Assembly (NCBI GenBank): GCA_022605405.1
Contig: JABYQQ010000001.1
Coordinates: forward strand, 4,216,001 to 4,280,000
Origin: Earliella scabrosa
Taxonomy: Eukaryota > Basidiomycota > Agaricomycetes > Polyporales > Polyporaceae
Direction: 5' to 3'
DNA length: 64,000 bases
A program made the translations under genes and the position numbers. Shown one piece after another: positions 32,077 through 43,534 of the stretch. The notes under the pieces were generated by a model. The model searched no databases and was not told the origin of the DNA. It saw nothing but the letters and a program-made list of their open reading frames with translations. How positions within the stretch are numbered: the first letter of the stretch is position 1; every line of letters starts with the position of its first letter.

Positions 32077-34456
32077 ATGGTCCAAGGAGTAACAGGTCAG
32101 TCTCACCGGGCTGGTAGCGGTCTCCAAATTTGCAGCTGAACGATCTGGTTTGACAGGGAGCGATCTCACACGCAGGCAATGGGTGTTCGCGTTCTCGCTC
32201 GTGACGTCCTTGTTCTTCACCTGGGGCTTTGCCTATGGTGTATGTTCCATTGCCTTCTGTCAGAGGACCCTGAGCTGAATTCGTGCAGCTTCTTGATGTT
32301 CTCAATGCCCACTTCCAAGTCATTTTCGGCATTGGAAAGACCCAAAGCACCCTCCTACAGTTGGCCTACTTCGTATGTCGTATTTCCCGAACAGACACGA
32401 TCGGCCCGCTGATACACCAGGTCAGGGCGCATATCTAGTCTTCGCGCCGTTCGCCAGTATCTTCGTGAGTATCGAGAATTACGTCGGATCACCCCACCCC
32501 GCTCATACCGTGCCACGCAAAAGATGGAGAAGTTCGGGTACAAGGTGAGCACGTCTGTCCTCCACCGGGCTCAGGTTGCCGACGTCATCAATGTCATTCT
32601 CAGCGGGGAATTCACCTCGGCCTGACGCTCTACTCACTCGGTACGCCTCGTTTCCCACTATGGCGACGCCACGCCTTGCTCAAATGACGTTCTTCGCGCC
32701 GAGTAGGCGCGATCTTCTTCTGGCCATCCGCGGTGTACCGCAAGTACGGAGGCTTCGTTGGCTGCACATTCGTGATCGGTGCGGTCCATCCTTGCGCAAT
32801 TGGGATCAAGCCAGCTCATTTTGTGACTTGTGACAAGGATGTGGTCTGTGTGCTCTCGAGGTGGCGGCTAACTCATATATTGCCGTTCTCGGAACGCCGA
32901 AGTATGCTGCGGCACGCCTGAACTTCAGTCAAGGTTTCCAAGGCGTTGCATCGTTCGCTGGCCCCATGATCGCTTCACGGTGGTTCTTCCAAGGCAAGAA
33001 CGCAACCAGTCTTGACAACGTTCAATGGTGAAGCGCTTCTGCACAACACAAACCCTATGCCAGCGCGCTGACCGTTGCCACAGGGTGTACCTTGCGGTTG
33101 CAGGTCTCGGCTTGGTCCTCAACGTCCTGTTCTAGTGAGTAGATTCACGTTCGGGTGCGGTAGTGCGTAATGCTAAGGTGACGAATGGATGGCGCAGCTT
33201 CTGCACTCTGCCTGAGATCACGGAAGATGCTCTGGCAAAGGAGATGCACGAAGCCGGAATGACCAATGACTCGAAGCCCTTCTACAAGCAGTACCACTGC
33301 ATCTTCGGATGGGTCGCCCAGACCGCCTACGTCGGCGCACAGGTCGCCGTCGCAGCGCTCGCAGTCAACTACTTCTCGGAGCAAGGTATCGGCATCGACA
33401 AACCATTCGCCAGCCAGCTGTTCTCGTACTGCCAAATCACCTTCACAGTAGGCCGGTATGTGTTTGATCTGTCTGTGCAGCACGTCTGGGAAGGTGACTC
33501 ATGGCGCAACTAGGTTTGTCGGCGTGGTCCTCCTGAAGTGGGTAGACCCTGCGCTCCTTCTCAGCTTCTACGCGATCGCATGCTCTGCATTCGCGCTGGG
33601 AGTCACCAACGGGCCTGGGAAGTCGGGTGTCGGCTGCATGTTCGCCCTCTTCTTCTTCGAGTCCATTTGCTACCCGGTACGTCAATGTTCTATACCATTC
33701 ACCACGCCATTCTGGTGCGCGAAGCTTTATGCCTAATGCCTCGTGTTCATGCCTGTCTGGTGTATCAGGTCATCTTCACGCTCGGCACCAAGAACCTAGG
33801 CAGACACACGAAGCGAGGCTCCGGCCTGATCGTCATGGTGCGTCTCACCCGGTCCCACCGGAGCTTCGCACCACGATTCTGGTCTTCCCGGTTTACTGAC
33901 ATCCTCGTCTGTTGTCCGTCTACGTCGACGTCTATGTGTACTAGGGCGTCGGCGGCGGTGCCTGGTGGCCGCCCATGTCTGGAGCCATTGCAGACCACAT
34001 TTCGACAGCACAGTCGTACGTCATCCCGTTCGCCGGGTACATGATCATGACCTTCTACGCAATGTACGTGTCCACAGCTTCTCAGTCAGTCCGCCCGATT
34101 CCATTCCTCCGTTCCTGCATCGCCGCGTTCCGCCTCTCTGCACGCCTCCGCACGCTAGAACGCCAAGCTTCTAGTGGGCCCGAGACGGCGAGCTTGCAAC
34201 GAGGGTCGAGGACGGGGGAGCGCTGGAATGGTTGGAGGTGGCACGGTGTGGGTGCGAAACCGTCTTACTGACTCCGTGATACAGCGGCATGGTCATCGAT
34301 CAGACGCGGACGGGGGGCTTCCGCTTCCGCACAATCGACGAGATCGCCCAGAAGCGCGCAACGCTGCAGGACGTGCCAGGGGAGCCAGCGCAGAAGAGGG
34401 AGTCCGACTCGGACATCGACAAGAAGGGCAGCCAGGAGTTTGTCGAGACCGTCTAG
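32077..34456 (+). CDS. MFS sugar transporter, L-fucose permease (FucP) type
   Basis: Heavily split gene (about ten or more introns) for a 12-helix plasma-membrane transporter, probably a proton-coupled hexose symporter of the FHS/FucP family. Visible segments in order: MVQGVTG; WVFAFSLVTSLFFTWGFAYG; LLDVLNAHFQVIFGIGK; GLTLYSLGAAMFWPSA; GGFVGCTFVIG; NSYIAVLGTPKYAAARLNFS; QGFQGVASFAGPMIAS; VYLAVAGLGLVLNVLFY; a cytoplasmic loop (DALAKEMHEAGMTND); FGWVAQTAYVGAQVAVAAL; DPALLLSFYAIACSAFALG; FALFFFESICYPVIFTLG; GAWWPPMSGAIADH; FAGYMIMTFYAMYVS. The tail is hydrophilic (KKGSQEFVETV) and stops at 34456. GFxQG and the LNF-Q-G segment in helix 4 fit the family. Substrate cannot be fixed from sequence. 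Confidence 0.9.
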
Positions 34457-35173
34457 CGCCCTGCCGTGCCAGTTCTTGGGGTGGCTTCCTAGCGCGCCCC
34501 CTGAAATGGCCACCACACCTTTCCCTGTCCTGACTCCTGCCCTTGTTGTCTGTGTCACTGTCACCAGCCCCGTGTTTGTTCACGTCTGTCGCTTTGCACT
34601 CTTCGCATGATCCTGCTGTCGCATGTTTGGCGTCTGCCAGCACAGCACATATCGATACTGTACGCCACACTGGTTAGACAGGCTGTATCCGACTTCTCAT
34701 CACGACCCCCACGCACGGATGTATTATTGCAACTACGACCCATGTACGCTTTCTACACGCACGCATCTCTCTCACGCACGCCCACAAAGCAGTCCCAAAA
34801 CACTTGTGCGCCTGTTCCTGAGGATTCTGTGAAGTCGTGTGGTCTGCTGTTCATGTACGCGCGCGCATCCTTCGCCCGCGGCGCGTGCGGTTGAGAGCTG
34901 CAGCACCGCCTCTCGCGTCTCGCCCCCGGGACCCGCGTACGGCTCTCCCATGGACATGCAAATGAATGCGCTAGACACTCTCTAACACGCTCCATCTATC
35001 TGAATTACAACAACCCCTTCATCTCGTCCTTCTCCCGCCCCATATGTGCATTCCTCCGATCTCGTCGGCGCAAATACAGTGACCGGGCCCAACCTGCGAG
35101 CTAATCATGATCTGGCTTTGGCCCTCGCCCTGGAGCCAGGTCTGAGTCATCCCGCGCGTCCACCGTCCAGCGA
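34457..35173. other. Intergenic, convergent 3' flanks
   Basis: The transporter ends from the left and the nucleoside hydrolase ends from the right. Only unsupported short frames are present; no tRNA or repeat is seen. Confidence 0.5.
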
Positions 35174-37327
35174 TTAGTACACACTGGCAGCACCCGCAGA
35201 CTTCGAAGGCAGCCCGACGCCCCACACCCGCTCGAGAAGCAGCCGCACAAGCGCCACGCTCCCCGGCGTCTCCACGACGCACGGCACCCCTCCCAGCACG
35301 CCCGCGTCCACGTCGACGGGCTTGCGCTCGACCTCGACCGGCGCGGGCACGGCGGTGGACTCGTACGCGCCGTGGTGCGCGAAGTGGTGGCGCTCGAGTT
35401 CGGCCTGGACCTCTGCGCGGTTCGCGCCCGGCGCGTACGCGCCCTGGTCGTCGCGCCGGTCGACAACGAGCATGCCGCGCGTGAGCTCGCCGGTGCTGTT
35501 GGTGCGCCGCAAACCGTGGAAGACATATGGGTGGTGGTTCGTAGGAAGGGGCATTGGGTGTTGGGTGTGTCGGGATCGGTGGGGTTTCCCGGGGGCGCAG
35601 CCGCGACGGAGTTAGGGTTTACGGCAGAGCAGACAGGGTTGCGTCGATGGCGCGTGAGCGTGCGAGAGAACGCACCGAGGAACGCGCGAATGGAGGTGCG
35701 GTTACGGCGAAAACACAGTTGCGGAGGGATGGTGTGGGAACGTCGTGAATGGGCGGGGACGGAGGCGAGGGCGGCAGTATATGGAGATAAGATCGGAGCG
35801 GAGGGACGTCAGTCGCAGGACGGCGACATTGATGTTGGACGATGTTCGGAGCGGCGGAATGGAAGACAGGACACATCGCGCCAGTTAGTTCGTCCGTCCG
35901 CAACACGTGTAGGGGTAGTGGACGGCGACTCACCGCTCGACTGCGAACTTGCGTCTAGTAGCCTTCCATCCGTCCTGCAGCACAGGTAATGCCGTAGCAC
36001 TTGGACCCTGTGCACCTGGACTCGCAGCCGTAGACACGGACGCAGACGCATTGCCCGGGACAGGTGGGTTCGCGAGCGCGCACCACACGGCGGCGATATC
36101 GTGCAGCTCCATGGCGTCCTTGCCGAACTCGACCATCACCTCCCGCGTCCGCTCGAAGAACGCGCTGGTGAAGTGCACCAGCGGCGGCTTCTCTTCGGGC
36201 TTCGAAGGCGAGGCTGTGGACTCGAACGCCGGGTCGACGGCGGCTTTGTAGAGGGGGAAGGAGAGCTCGTGTGGGGTGGTTATGTCCAAAGGGAGAAGAA
36301 GGAAACGGTCGAGCGGCAGCCCATGGTCCGGGTCATCGGGGGTCAGTAGTTCTTTCACCGCATACGGGTCGGCAAAGAAATTGACTGGGACCATGAGTCA
36401 GTAGACGAGGAGAGAGCCCCTCAATGGGAATGGACGCTCGGTTGCTCACATTCTGCCACGGGAGAAGTGTTTCCTGGGACGTCGAGAGCGCCGCCCATGC
36501 AGACCACACGTCCAATACGATCCCGAACAGCATTGCGGTCAAGACGGACCACCTTTGCAAGGTTCGTGAGAGGACCGAGAGCGATGTAGGTTATGCTCCG
36601 TGCCGGTTCGGATTTGATCAGTTCCAAAGCCACCTCCGCGCCGCCTTTGTTCGTGAGCTGCAGTTGTGGATGGTCCGCGGGAGCCTCGTCAGGAACGTTC
36701 AGATCTGGGTGACGTTCCGCAATGCCGCCTAAACCGTCTCTACAGACATGCGGTATTAGCGATGGACCACCCGAAGTTATATCAGTTACTGATACCTTCC
36801 ATGGAAATACTCAGCGCTGTGAAGTTCTCCCTCAAGGGGAAGATCCTCTCCCAGCGCCAGTATCGTCTTCTTTGCTTGCAGAAAATTTGGGAAGCGCACT
36901 TTGTCTTGAGGAAATTTCTCGAGATGACGTGCGATGACTTGGTAGATCTTGAGTATATTAACGCTATACCATGTGTCAGTCTTCACCGTTCCGTGTATCA
37001 CACGCATACGAACTAGCACGAGCGCGCATCGGTGTTCCCTAGTAGGTTGTTCAGGCGAATACGTTCAGCAATGTGAATTAGGACACTTACCAAAGGATAT
37101 GATGATAGCGAGGATGTCCAATTCGGGGCTAGCCAATGCTAGCAATCTGTGGCTCGAAGGTTTGAGTTTTCCTTCACAGAACAGCCCGTCATATAGCTAC
37201 AGACAAGGCCAGAGCGTCATCGACACCGGGGTCCGTGTCAACTGGTGGTGTGGCAGAGGTTAGACATCATTCTAATCAAGGATAACGGATAGCCTGCGAG
37301 CTCACTGATGACAGGAATCTTCGACAT
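35174..37327 (-). CDS. Inosine/uridine-preferring nucleoside hydrolase
   Basis: Hydrolyses the N-glycosidic bond of ribonucleosides in purine/pyrimidine salvage. A first exon (MSKIPVI) splices into the calcium/ribose-binding signature DTDPGVDDALAL. Further on are ELIKSEPARSITYIALGPLT, RIGRVVCMGGALDVPGNTSP, and, after an intron, FNFFADPYAVKELL. FLLLPLDITTPHEL, then REVMVEFGKDAMELHDIAAV and LQDGWKATRRKFAVER follow. The last exon begins TGELTRGMLVVDRR and ends GAASVY at 35174. The intron before the last exon is about 435 bp, far longer than the rest (50-90 bp); the join chosen (GTGAGT..CAACAG) gives VERTGELTRG. The C-terminal part has a short extension with no known motif. All signature Asp residues are present. 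Confidence 0.88.
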
Positions 37328-38350
37328 GACTCGGCAGGTAAGCAATCGGTGAGCTCGTTGATCTCCCAGTTCAGATGAGACTCATGCACAGGCAATCCTG
37401 CAGCAGTAGAGTACGATCTAACAACGCATGTGCCTAGACGGTCCAATCACAACCACTGGCACCGTTGCCAAACCCTCACTTATCAGAGCGCTAGCGGACA
37501 CACTAATAGGAGGCTAATCATAGCTAGCACAGCCATCAGTTAGGATTATTATGGTTGGTAAGCAAAGCGCAACCTGCCCTAAACATCCCTAAACGCGATC
37601 ATGCTATTTATCTACTCACACTTGGACGCGCGACGCGCAGGAGTCAGGACGGACTGCTAAAGCAGCGGCCGAACAACCTAGCGATGAATGTCATTCCATG
37701 ACGACTCGAAGTATGCACGCCAGTGCTGTGTAAAGTGGCATTAATTGCGCTGAACACGAACGCCTCCATACAAATGATAGACGTGCACCTTCGGGATACG
37801 CACAGAAAGGTCTGAAAGGAACAATATACTTGACATGACTCGTACGGCATACCCACGTTCTATTATGTAGCTAGACGGCACGAACCTTTGTCGTAGGTAC
37901 TCACCTGAGGATACATGATGAATGTTCTCAGTCTCGATGCCCAGACTCTAAACATGATCACAAAGGATAGGACATACTTATGGGACGAAGAAAAGACAGA
38001 CAGAGACAGAAATGTGAAGTGAACTTGCATTACCAGCACCCATATTCCCTTGACGTGTACCTGCCGGTACGTCTCAACCCTAAGCTGGCACTCGACGGGC
38101 CATCGTTCGGGGCGGATAGAGGGTCCTCGTGGAAAAGAGCATAGAAAGGAGTTCCTACCGTTCTGAACGAGAATCATAGTCAGCATACGATTCATCTCTC
38201 ATATAAGATTTGGAACACAGCATCAGAGATCTTGGTGGAAAATGTAGTCTCATAGGGAGGGACCCTCTGAAGTAGCAAATATGTAGAAAGAACATCATAG
38301 TAACGAGATGGATTCCATACTCACTACATGACTTGGCATACTGCATGCCC
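37328..38350 (-). ncRNA. Possible spliced non-coding host transcript for the second U24 snoRNA
   Basis: On the minus strand, a good donor (GTGAGTATGG near 38330), the U24-like snoRNA, a branch site TGCTGAC and the acceptor TTCTCGTTCAG (near 38160) are in correct order. The snoRNA therefore appears intronic. Further downstream a second donor/acceptor pair can be drawn (CCTCAG, then GTGAGTACC at about 37904; CCTTTCAG at about 37820). The joined exons have no long open frame: ATGGAGGGCATGCAG is closed soon after the first splice. This suggests a non-coding snoRNA host gene like those of other eukaryotes. The 3' end is unknown; nothing is recognised in 37328-37640. Confidence 0.45.
38218..38303 (-). 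ncRNA. U24: C/D-box snoRNA U24 (snR24 type), second copy
   Basis: Read on the minus strand: box C ATGATG (38293-38298), guide TATTTGCTACTTCAG, a D'-like CAGA, C' CTATGAGA, guide CCACCAAGATCT, and box D CTGA (38223-38226). It matches the RACK1-intron copy at 39447-39528 in all boxes and both guides and differs in the spacers. The guides pair with the conserved 25S/28S rRNA tract around GATCTTGGTG..GTAGCAAATA, the known U24 target for 2'-O-methylation. It sits in an apparent intron of a minus-strand transcript, about 430-520 bp upstream of the RACK1 start and divergent from it. Confidence 0.85.
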
Positions 38351-38582
38351 TCCATGGACGCGCTGCGTTCGACACGTCAGGACGCGTCCAATTCGCGAAT
38401 CAAAACCGTCTTGAAACTGTGATGTGCATGTGTGCACGGCGGCAGCTTGCACTACACATATTTGTAGCATCAGTTTCCTTCAGAGTTGAGGTTGCAAGCG
38501 CGAGTAAGCAGCAGTCTAGCAGCAGTCGATCCTGAGTCGATCAATCCATGGTTGTCGATGTCGTCATAGCCGAGGCGAGCGC

Positions 38583-38588
38583 TATATA
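38583..38588 (+). promoter_or_regulatory. TATA box of RACK1
   Basis: TATATA in GCTATATAGGC, about 145 bp before the RACK1 ATG. It lies between the divergent U24 host transcript and RACK1. Confidence 0.5.
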
Positions 38589-38733
38589 GGCGGTCTTTGC
38601 CGGAGCTATACAGTACCAGTCACAGTGGCTGTCACATTCTCCCGACGCGCTTCCTCGAGAAGGCAAAGCACACAAAATAGCGACGAGCTCGACACCGACG
38701 CCGACGACGACGTAAACGACTTCGCCCGACACC

Positions 38734-40069
38734 ATGGAATCGCTTCGCTACCTCGGCTCGATGGCCGGCCACAAGGGCTGGATTACCGCCATCGCGACCT
38801 CCTCAGAAAACCCCGACATGATCCTCACCGCGTCCCGAGGTACGTGCGCCCTGCGCATAGCGTTCTCATGCGAGATCCGGTGCGAGAGAGTTAGCGAAGC
38901 CTGACAAGTATCTCTGCGCGCAGACAAGACCATCATCGTCTGGCAGCTCACGCGTGACGAGGACCAGTACGGCTACCCGAAGCGTATCCTCCACGGGCAC
39001 AACCACTTCGTCTCGGACGTCGTCATCTCCTCCGATGGCCAGTTCGCGCTCTCTTCGTCCTGGGACCACACGCTGCGCTTGTGGGACCTCAACACTGGCA
39101 GCACTACCCGTCGTTTCGTCGGCCACACCTCCGATGTCCTCTCCGTCAGCTTCTCCGCTGACAACCGTCAGATCGTCTCTGGCTCGCGCGACAGGACGAT
39201 TAAGCTGTGGAATACCCTTGGCGAGTGCAAATACGACATCAAGGATGACGGTCACACCGAGTGGTGAGTACTCTGCATCCGTCTCTAGACCATTCATGAA
39301 CATGTCTCTCGTAGGGTATCATGCGTCCGCTTCAGCCCGAACGTTATGAACCCTGTCATCGTCTCCGCCGGTTGGGACAAGGTGGTCAAGGTATGTACCC
39401 AGTTTTTTGTGTGTGAATGCGACGCGCCGCCTCCTTCTGTTGTGCTCGGTATGATGCTAGAAAAATATTTGCTACTTCAGAGGGCTAATCCCCTATGAGA
39501 CTATTCAATCACCAAGATCTCTGACCTCCCATTCCTCATTTGCGACTCAATATTTGCACTCACCATTGTCCTGGTGCAAATTCACTCACCTCGTTTATCA
39601 GGTCTGGGAGCTGTCGAAGTTCAAGCTCAAGACCAACCACTACGGTCACACCGGCTACATCAACACCGTCTCTGTCTCACCCGACGGTTCGCTCGCGGCC
39701 TCTGGTGGCAAGGACGGTATCACCATGCTCTGGGACCTCAACGAGGGCAAGCACCTGTACTCGCTGGAGGCCGGTGACATTGTCAACGCCCTCGTCTTCT
39801 CCCCCAACCGCTACTGGCTTTGCGCAGCGACCGCATCCTGCATCAAGATCTTCGACCTTGAGAGCAAGTGCGTGCAATGTACATGCTGTGATATTCACCT
39901 GCTGATATCACCTCACAGGTCGATCGTTGACGAGCTCAAGCCTGACTTCGCGCAGAACTCGAGCTCGCGCGAGCCCGAGTGTGTATCTATCGCCTGGTCG
40001 GCAGACGGCCAGACGCTCTTCGGTGGCTTCACCGACGACCTCGTCCGGGTGTGGACCGTCGTCTCATGA
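38734..40069 (+). CDS. RACK1: RACK1/Cpc2, ribosome-associated WD40 beta-propeller protein
   Basis: Seven-bladed WD40 scaffold of the 40S ribosome head near the mRNA exit, also a signalling scaffold. Exons 38734-38839, 38924-39263, 39315-39390, 39602-39867 and 39919-40069 sum to 939 bp, giving 312 residues, the usual family length. Blades are plain: [176 protein letters not shown]. The third intron (39391-39601) is longer than the others and contains a U24 snoRNA, the same arrangement as yeast ASC1. Confidence 0.97.
39447..39528 (+). ncRNA. U24: C/D-box snoRNA U24 (snR24 type) in RACK1 intron 3
   Basis: Box C ATGATG at 39451-39456, guide TATTTGCTACTTCAG from 39466, D'-like CAGA at 39478-39481, C' CTATGAGA at 39493-39500, guide TCACCAAGATCT at 39509-39520 and box D CTGA at 39521-39524. 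A short terminal stem (GGT/ACC) can form. The two guides pair with adjacent parts of the conserved 25S rRNA tract targeted by U24, directing ribose methylation there. The RNA is presumably released from the spliced intron by debranching and trimming. In yeast U24 lies in the intron of ASC1, the RACK1 orthologue, so host and guest are conserved together. Confidence 0.9.
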
Positions 40070-40343
40070 GCCACCCTCGCCTCTTCACGACATACCTTAC
40101 GATCGCACACCGAGAAAAGTGCACGGCGCACTGCTGGTTCGGGGGCAGGCGGCAGTATGCGGGACGATAGTTGTATGTACGCTCTGCGGGTTGTGTCTCT
40201 TTCGCGCTTTACTGCATGTAGCCTCAAAATCTAAGCTTTGCTTTGCACACTCCCTCGCACTGGTTGCCGTCTCGCGAGATCTAGGTAATGCAGCAAGATA
40301 TACGACAGACAACAGGCTATTGACGATCAGATCTACAGAGTTT

Positions 40344-41574
40344 TCATTGCGTCCAAGAATGCAGTGCATCGTTCCCTAGCCTCTGGCGGATGAGGCTCTC
40401 GCTCATCGCCCACAGACGTTGTCCACGCTCCTCGTCGCGAGCCATTGTGCTCTCGCCTCCAGCCACGCCCGGTGCAGCGACATACGCACCTTGCCAATCC
40501 TCCCACTCGTCCTCGACCTCCCGCGCAGTCGCGGCCCAAAGCGTGCTCAGACACGCCTCCTCAGGCGCACGCTCGAACGGGGCCATCACGGCCTGAGCAG
40601 CGCTGCCCAGTACATAACCAAACGCCTCCTTGTACTGCTCGGGTTGCCGGGGGTGCACCGGCCCCGGGTCGACTGCGAGCGCGAGCAAGGGTCGTGTGTC
40701 TGGAGCACGGGCGGAGAAGGAGAGCTGAAGGGCGAGGCGCTTGGTGAAGAGGACGGTGGAGAGCGCGGCGCGGGCGAAGAGGGCGAGCGGGGAAGAGGAA
40801 TCGCTGGACTCGGGCGAGAGCTCAGCGTTGGTGAGGAAGAGGACGGTGGGCGAGGCGGCGATGTGGAGGGTCGAGGTGAGGGAGATGATGCGAGGAGAGG
40901 AAGGAGGGGAAGGGGGCTTTGAATCTTGGGATGCGGAGGAGTGTGCCGGAGGAAAGGGAGGATTGCGCCGGAGGAGGGGGAGGAGGCGGTTGATGAGGAG
41001 GAAGTGCGCGAGGTGCGTGACGGCGAAGTGGTTGTCTATGCCGTCTTCTGAGAGCTCGAACTGCTGCAGGCCGACTCCTGCGGCGCATATGAGCTGCGAG
41101 AGTGATCATGAGCAGGGCGAAAGATGACGTAGGTGGGGGCGTACGATGTCCAGACGGCTATCCTGCGCGCATATCGCGTCCGCGACGCGCTTCACGTCCG
41201 TCAGGCTGGCGAAGTTGCACTTGAGGCATGCAACGTCGGGTTCTGTACCGTTTCCCGATTCTCGGCAATGCGTGCGGATGTGCTCCAGCGCATCTTCTCC
41301 TTCGTCCTCCTTTTCTGCGAGAATGAGGACGTGGGCTTTTGCGCCGGCGAGGGCTCTCGCGGCCGCGAGTCCGATGTCTTTTTCTCCGCCTGTGTTCAGT
41401 GCTACCTGACAAACACGTCGAGGAAGGCGCATGAGCACGAGGGCGCGCGGTTTACAAGCGAACTGGTGAGTAAAATGACACCTTGCCAGTGAGGTCCGGA
41501 ATGTCATCTTTGCGAAACTCATGTGTGTCCTTGGGCGGACACCAAGCTGTGGGATGAAGGAAGACGTTGTGCAT
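40344..41574 (-). CDS. Short-chain dehydrogenase-like protein lacking the YxxxK catalytic pair
   Basis: SDR of the retinol-dehydrogenase/WWOX-like layout. The start at 41574 gives MHNVFLHPTAWCPPK, then DDIPDLTGK | VALNTGGEKDIGLAAARALA after a ~57-bp intron. The cofactor loop is TGGEKDIG, close to TGxxxGIG. CLKCNFASLTDVKRVADAI and LDI | LICAAGVGLQQFEL follow, then NHFAVTHLAHFLLINRLLP and ISLTSTLHIAASP with the expected Ser region. Where family members read YxxSK, this one reads LFARAALSTVLFTKRLALQL: the Tyr is Phe and the Lys is Ala. PVHPRQPEQY lies in the loop after strand 6. Two ~20-residue Pro/Ser inserts enlarge it. The fold is probably kept and activity lost or altered. Divergent from ACR3. 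Confidence 0.8.
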
Positions 41575-42055
41575 GGACTATAGGCAGCGGGGTTGTGGTG
41601 GGAGCAGACGCGACGATGCCCCGACGAGAATTATAGGACCACGACTGGTACCCACCCCCGTCACAGGGGGGACCTCGAACCGTGGAGGAATGCAACCTAC
41701 TTAGATTGACAAGGTGGCGTGCACAGCCGATCTGTTCCACCGACGCAAACAGTGAGTCGAAGAGGCTCTGTTGAACTATTGGCCAAGTCTATTACTGGTG
41801 GTTTGGAGCAAGTCTGGCTGCAATCGTGCACTCTGCTTATGAGAAGTAGCGCAGACTCGTATCCTCCTCGTTGCAGGGTTGAGGTCATCCGGGCCGGCCG
41901 CAACTGACGTCGACGCAAGTGCTGTGTTGCAGCCGAATTTGAATGGGATATTCAAAATCGGCGTCTACAGTGCGAAAGAAATGCGCTGGAGGGTGCTCGT
42001 CCTTCGTCTCGTCTTCTCCCTCCTACCTACACCAGCGCACTGAGAAATCGTAGAC
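41575..42055. other. Divergent promoter between SDR-like gene and ACR3
   Basis: 481 bp separating two outward-facing starts, so both promoters lie here. A CT-rich tract (CGTCTTCTCCCTCC) immediately precedes the ACR3 ATG. I see no clear TATA box. Shared regulation is possible but not shown. Confidence 0.5.
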
Positions 42056-43534
42056 ATGATTCAAGATAGTCACGACGAAGATACAAAGGCACAGCCTGAC
42101 AATTCTAACGAACATCAAGACACTGTCAAGGAAGGGAGCACCGTCGACAATCAGAATGAAGAGTTCAACGCACCCGCAGGTCAGCCATATTCTATGCGCG
42201 CACCAAATGCACAGTCACCTCACAGATAGTTGGCAGCTTTGCTCAAGAAGCTCAGCATACTCGACCGCCTGCTCACCCCCGCAATTCTTCTATGCATGAT
42301 CGGCGGCGTACTCATCGGCAACTTCGTACCAGGCGTCCAGGACGCCTTCGACACCGCCCGCTTCCACTCCGTCTCCGCCCGTAAGAGGCCACAAATATTC
42401 CCCTGCGTACTTCAGCTAATTGGGATGCTCTGCAACTAGCGATTGCGATAGGGCTCATCGTCATGATGTGGCCCATCCTCACCAAAGTGCGCTACGAAGC
42501 GCTCCCGACGATCCTCCCGACCTTCAACATGCTCACGCACGTCCTCCTCTCGCTCGTGCTCAACTGGCTCGTCGCGCCCTTCCTCATGCTCGGGCTCGCA
42601 TGGGCCGCGCTCCCCGACCTCCCGACGTACCGGACGGGCGTCATCATGGTCGGGCTCGCGCGCTGCATCGCGATGGTCATGGTGTGGAACGCGCTCGCAA
42701 AGGGGAACGGGGAGTACTGCGCCGTGCTCGTCGTCTTGAACAGCTTGCTCCAGATCGTGCTGTACGCGCCGTTCTCGCTGCTGTTCGTCAATATCCTCGG
42801 AGGCGGCGGAGGCGTCGAAGAGACCATACATGTCTCGTACGGGGACGTCGCGATATCTGTGCTCATCGTGAGTAGCCCGTACTTCCATGACTCTGGCATT
42901 GGCAGCTCAGTTGACGATGACGATAGTACCTCGGTATACCGCTCGCAGCAGGCGTAGTGACACGCTTCGCCGTCTTGAAGCTGACCTCGCGCGCGTTCTT
43001 CGAGAGCCGGTTCCTGCCGTACTTCTCCCCGCTCGCGCTCCTCGGCCTGCTATACACGATCGTCGTCATGTTCGCGTACCAAGGGCACCACATCGTGCAC
43101 AACCTGGGTCCCGTGTTCCGCGTGTTTGTCCCGCTGATCCTGTACTTTGTCATCATGTGGTTTGCCGCGTTCGCGTTGGTGTGGCGGTGCGCCGTCCGTG
43201 CGGGCAAAGCTGTCCAGGAGGAGGATGGGGGCGAAGGCGGGAAGGCTGGAAGGAGGACGGAGTGGTCGTACGAGATGGCGGTCGTCCAGAGCTTCACCGC
43301 CGCGAGCAACAACTTCGTGAGTGTCTCGCATCTGTCGCACGTCGGTCATGTTTGTGCTGACGACTTTGAGCTCACCAGGAGCTTGCTATCGCAGTGACTA
43401 TTGCGGTGTACGGGGTCGGGTCTGACCAGGCTCTGGCAGCTACAATCGGTCCACTGGTAGAGGTTCCCGTCTTGCTTGCCTTGACCTGGGTTGCCTTGTA
43501 CCTTCGACGGAAGTTAGGCTGGGAGGGACAGTAA
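42056..43534 (+). CDS. ACR3: ACR3-family arsenite efflux transporter
   Basis: Plasma-membrane carrier extruding arsenite (and possibly antimonite), ten predicted helices. Exon 1 encodes a hydrophilic, acidic N-terminus ([16 protein letters not shown]). It joins through GCAG|GTCAGC..TTGGCAG to [37 protein letters not shown] follows, then [20 protein letters not shown]. The family hallmark is [19 protein letters not shown], with the conserved helix-4 Cys that binds the trivalent metalloid. Then come [49 protein letters not shown] and [20 protein letters not shown], the second hallmark. [20 protein letters not shown] precedes the stop. A charged loop ([19 protein letters not shown]) sits before the last pair of helices. 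Neighbouring genes are not arsenic-related. Confidence 0.93.

Noticed and set aside
37899..38010. Another C/D snoRNA in the host transcript (GTGATCA..CTGA)
   Set aside because: Box C deviates from the consensus and no guide complementary to rRNA could be recognised.
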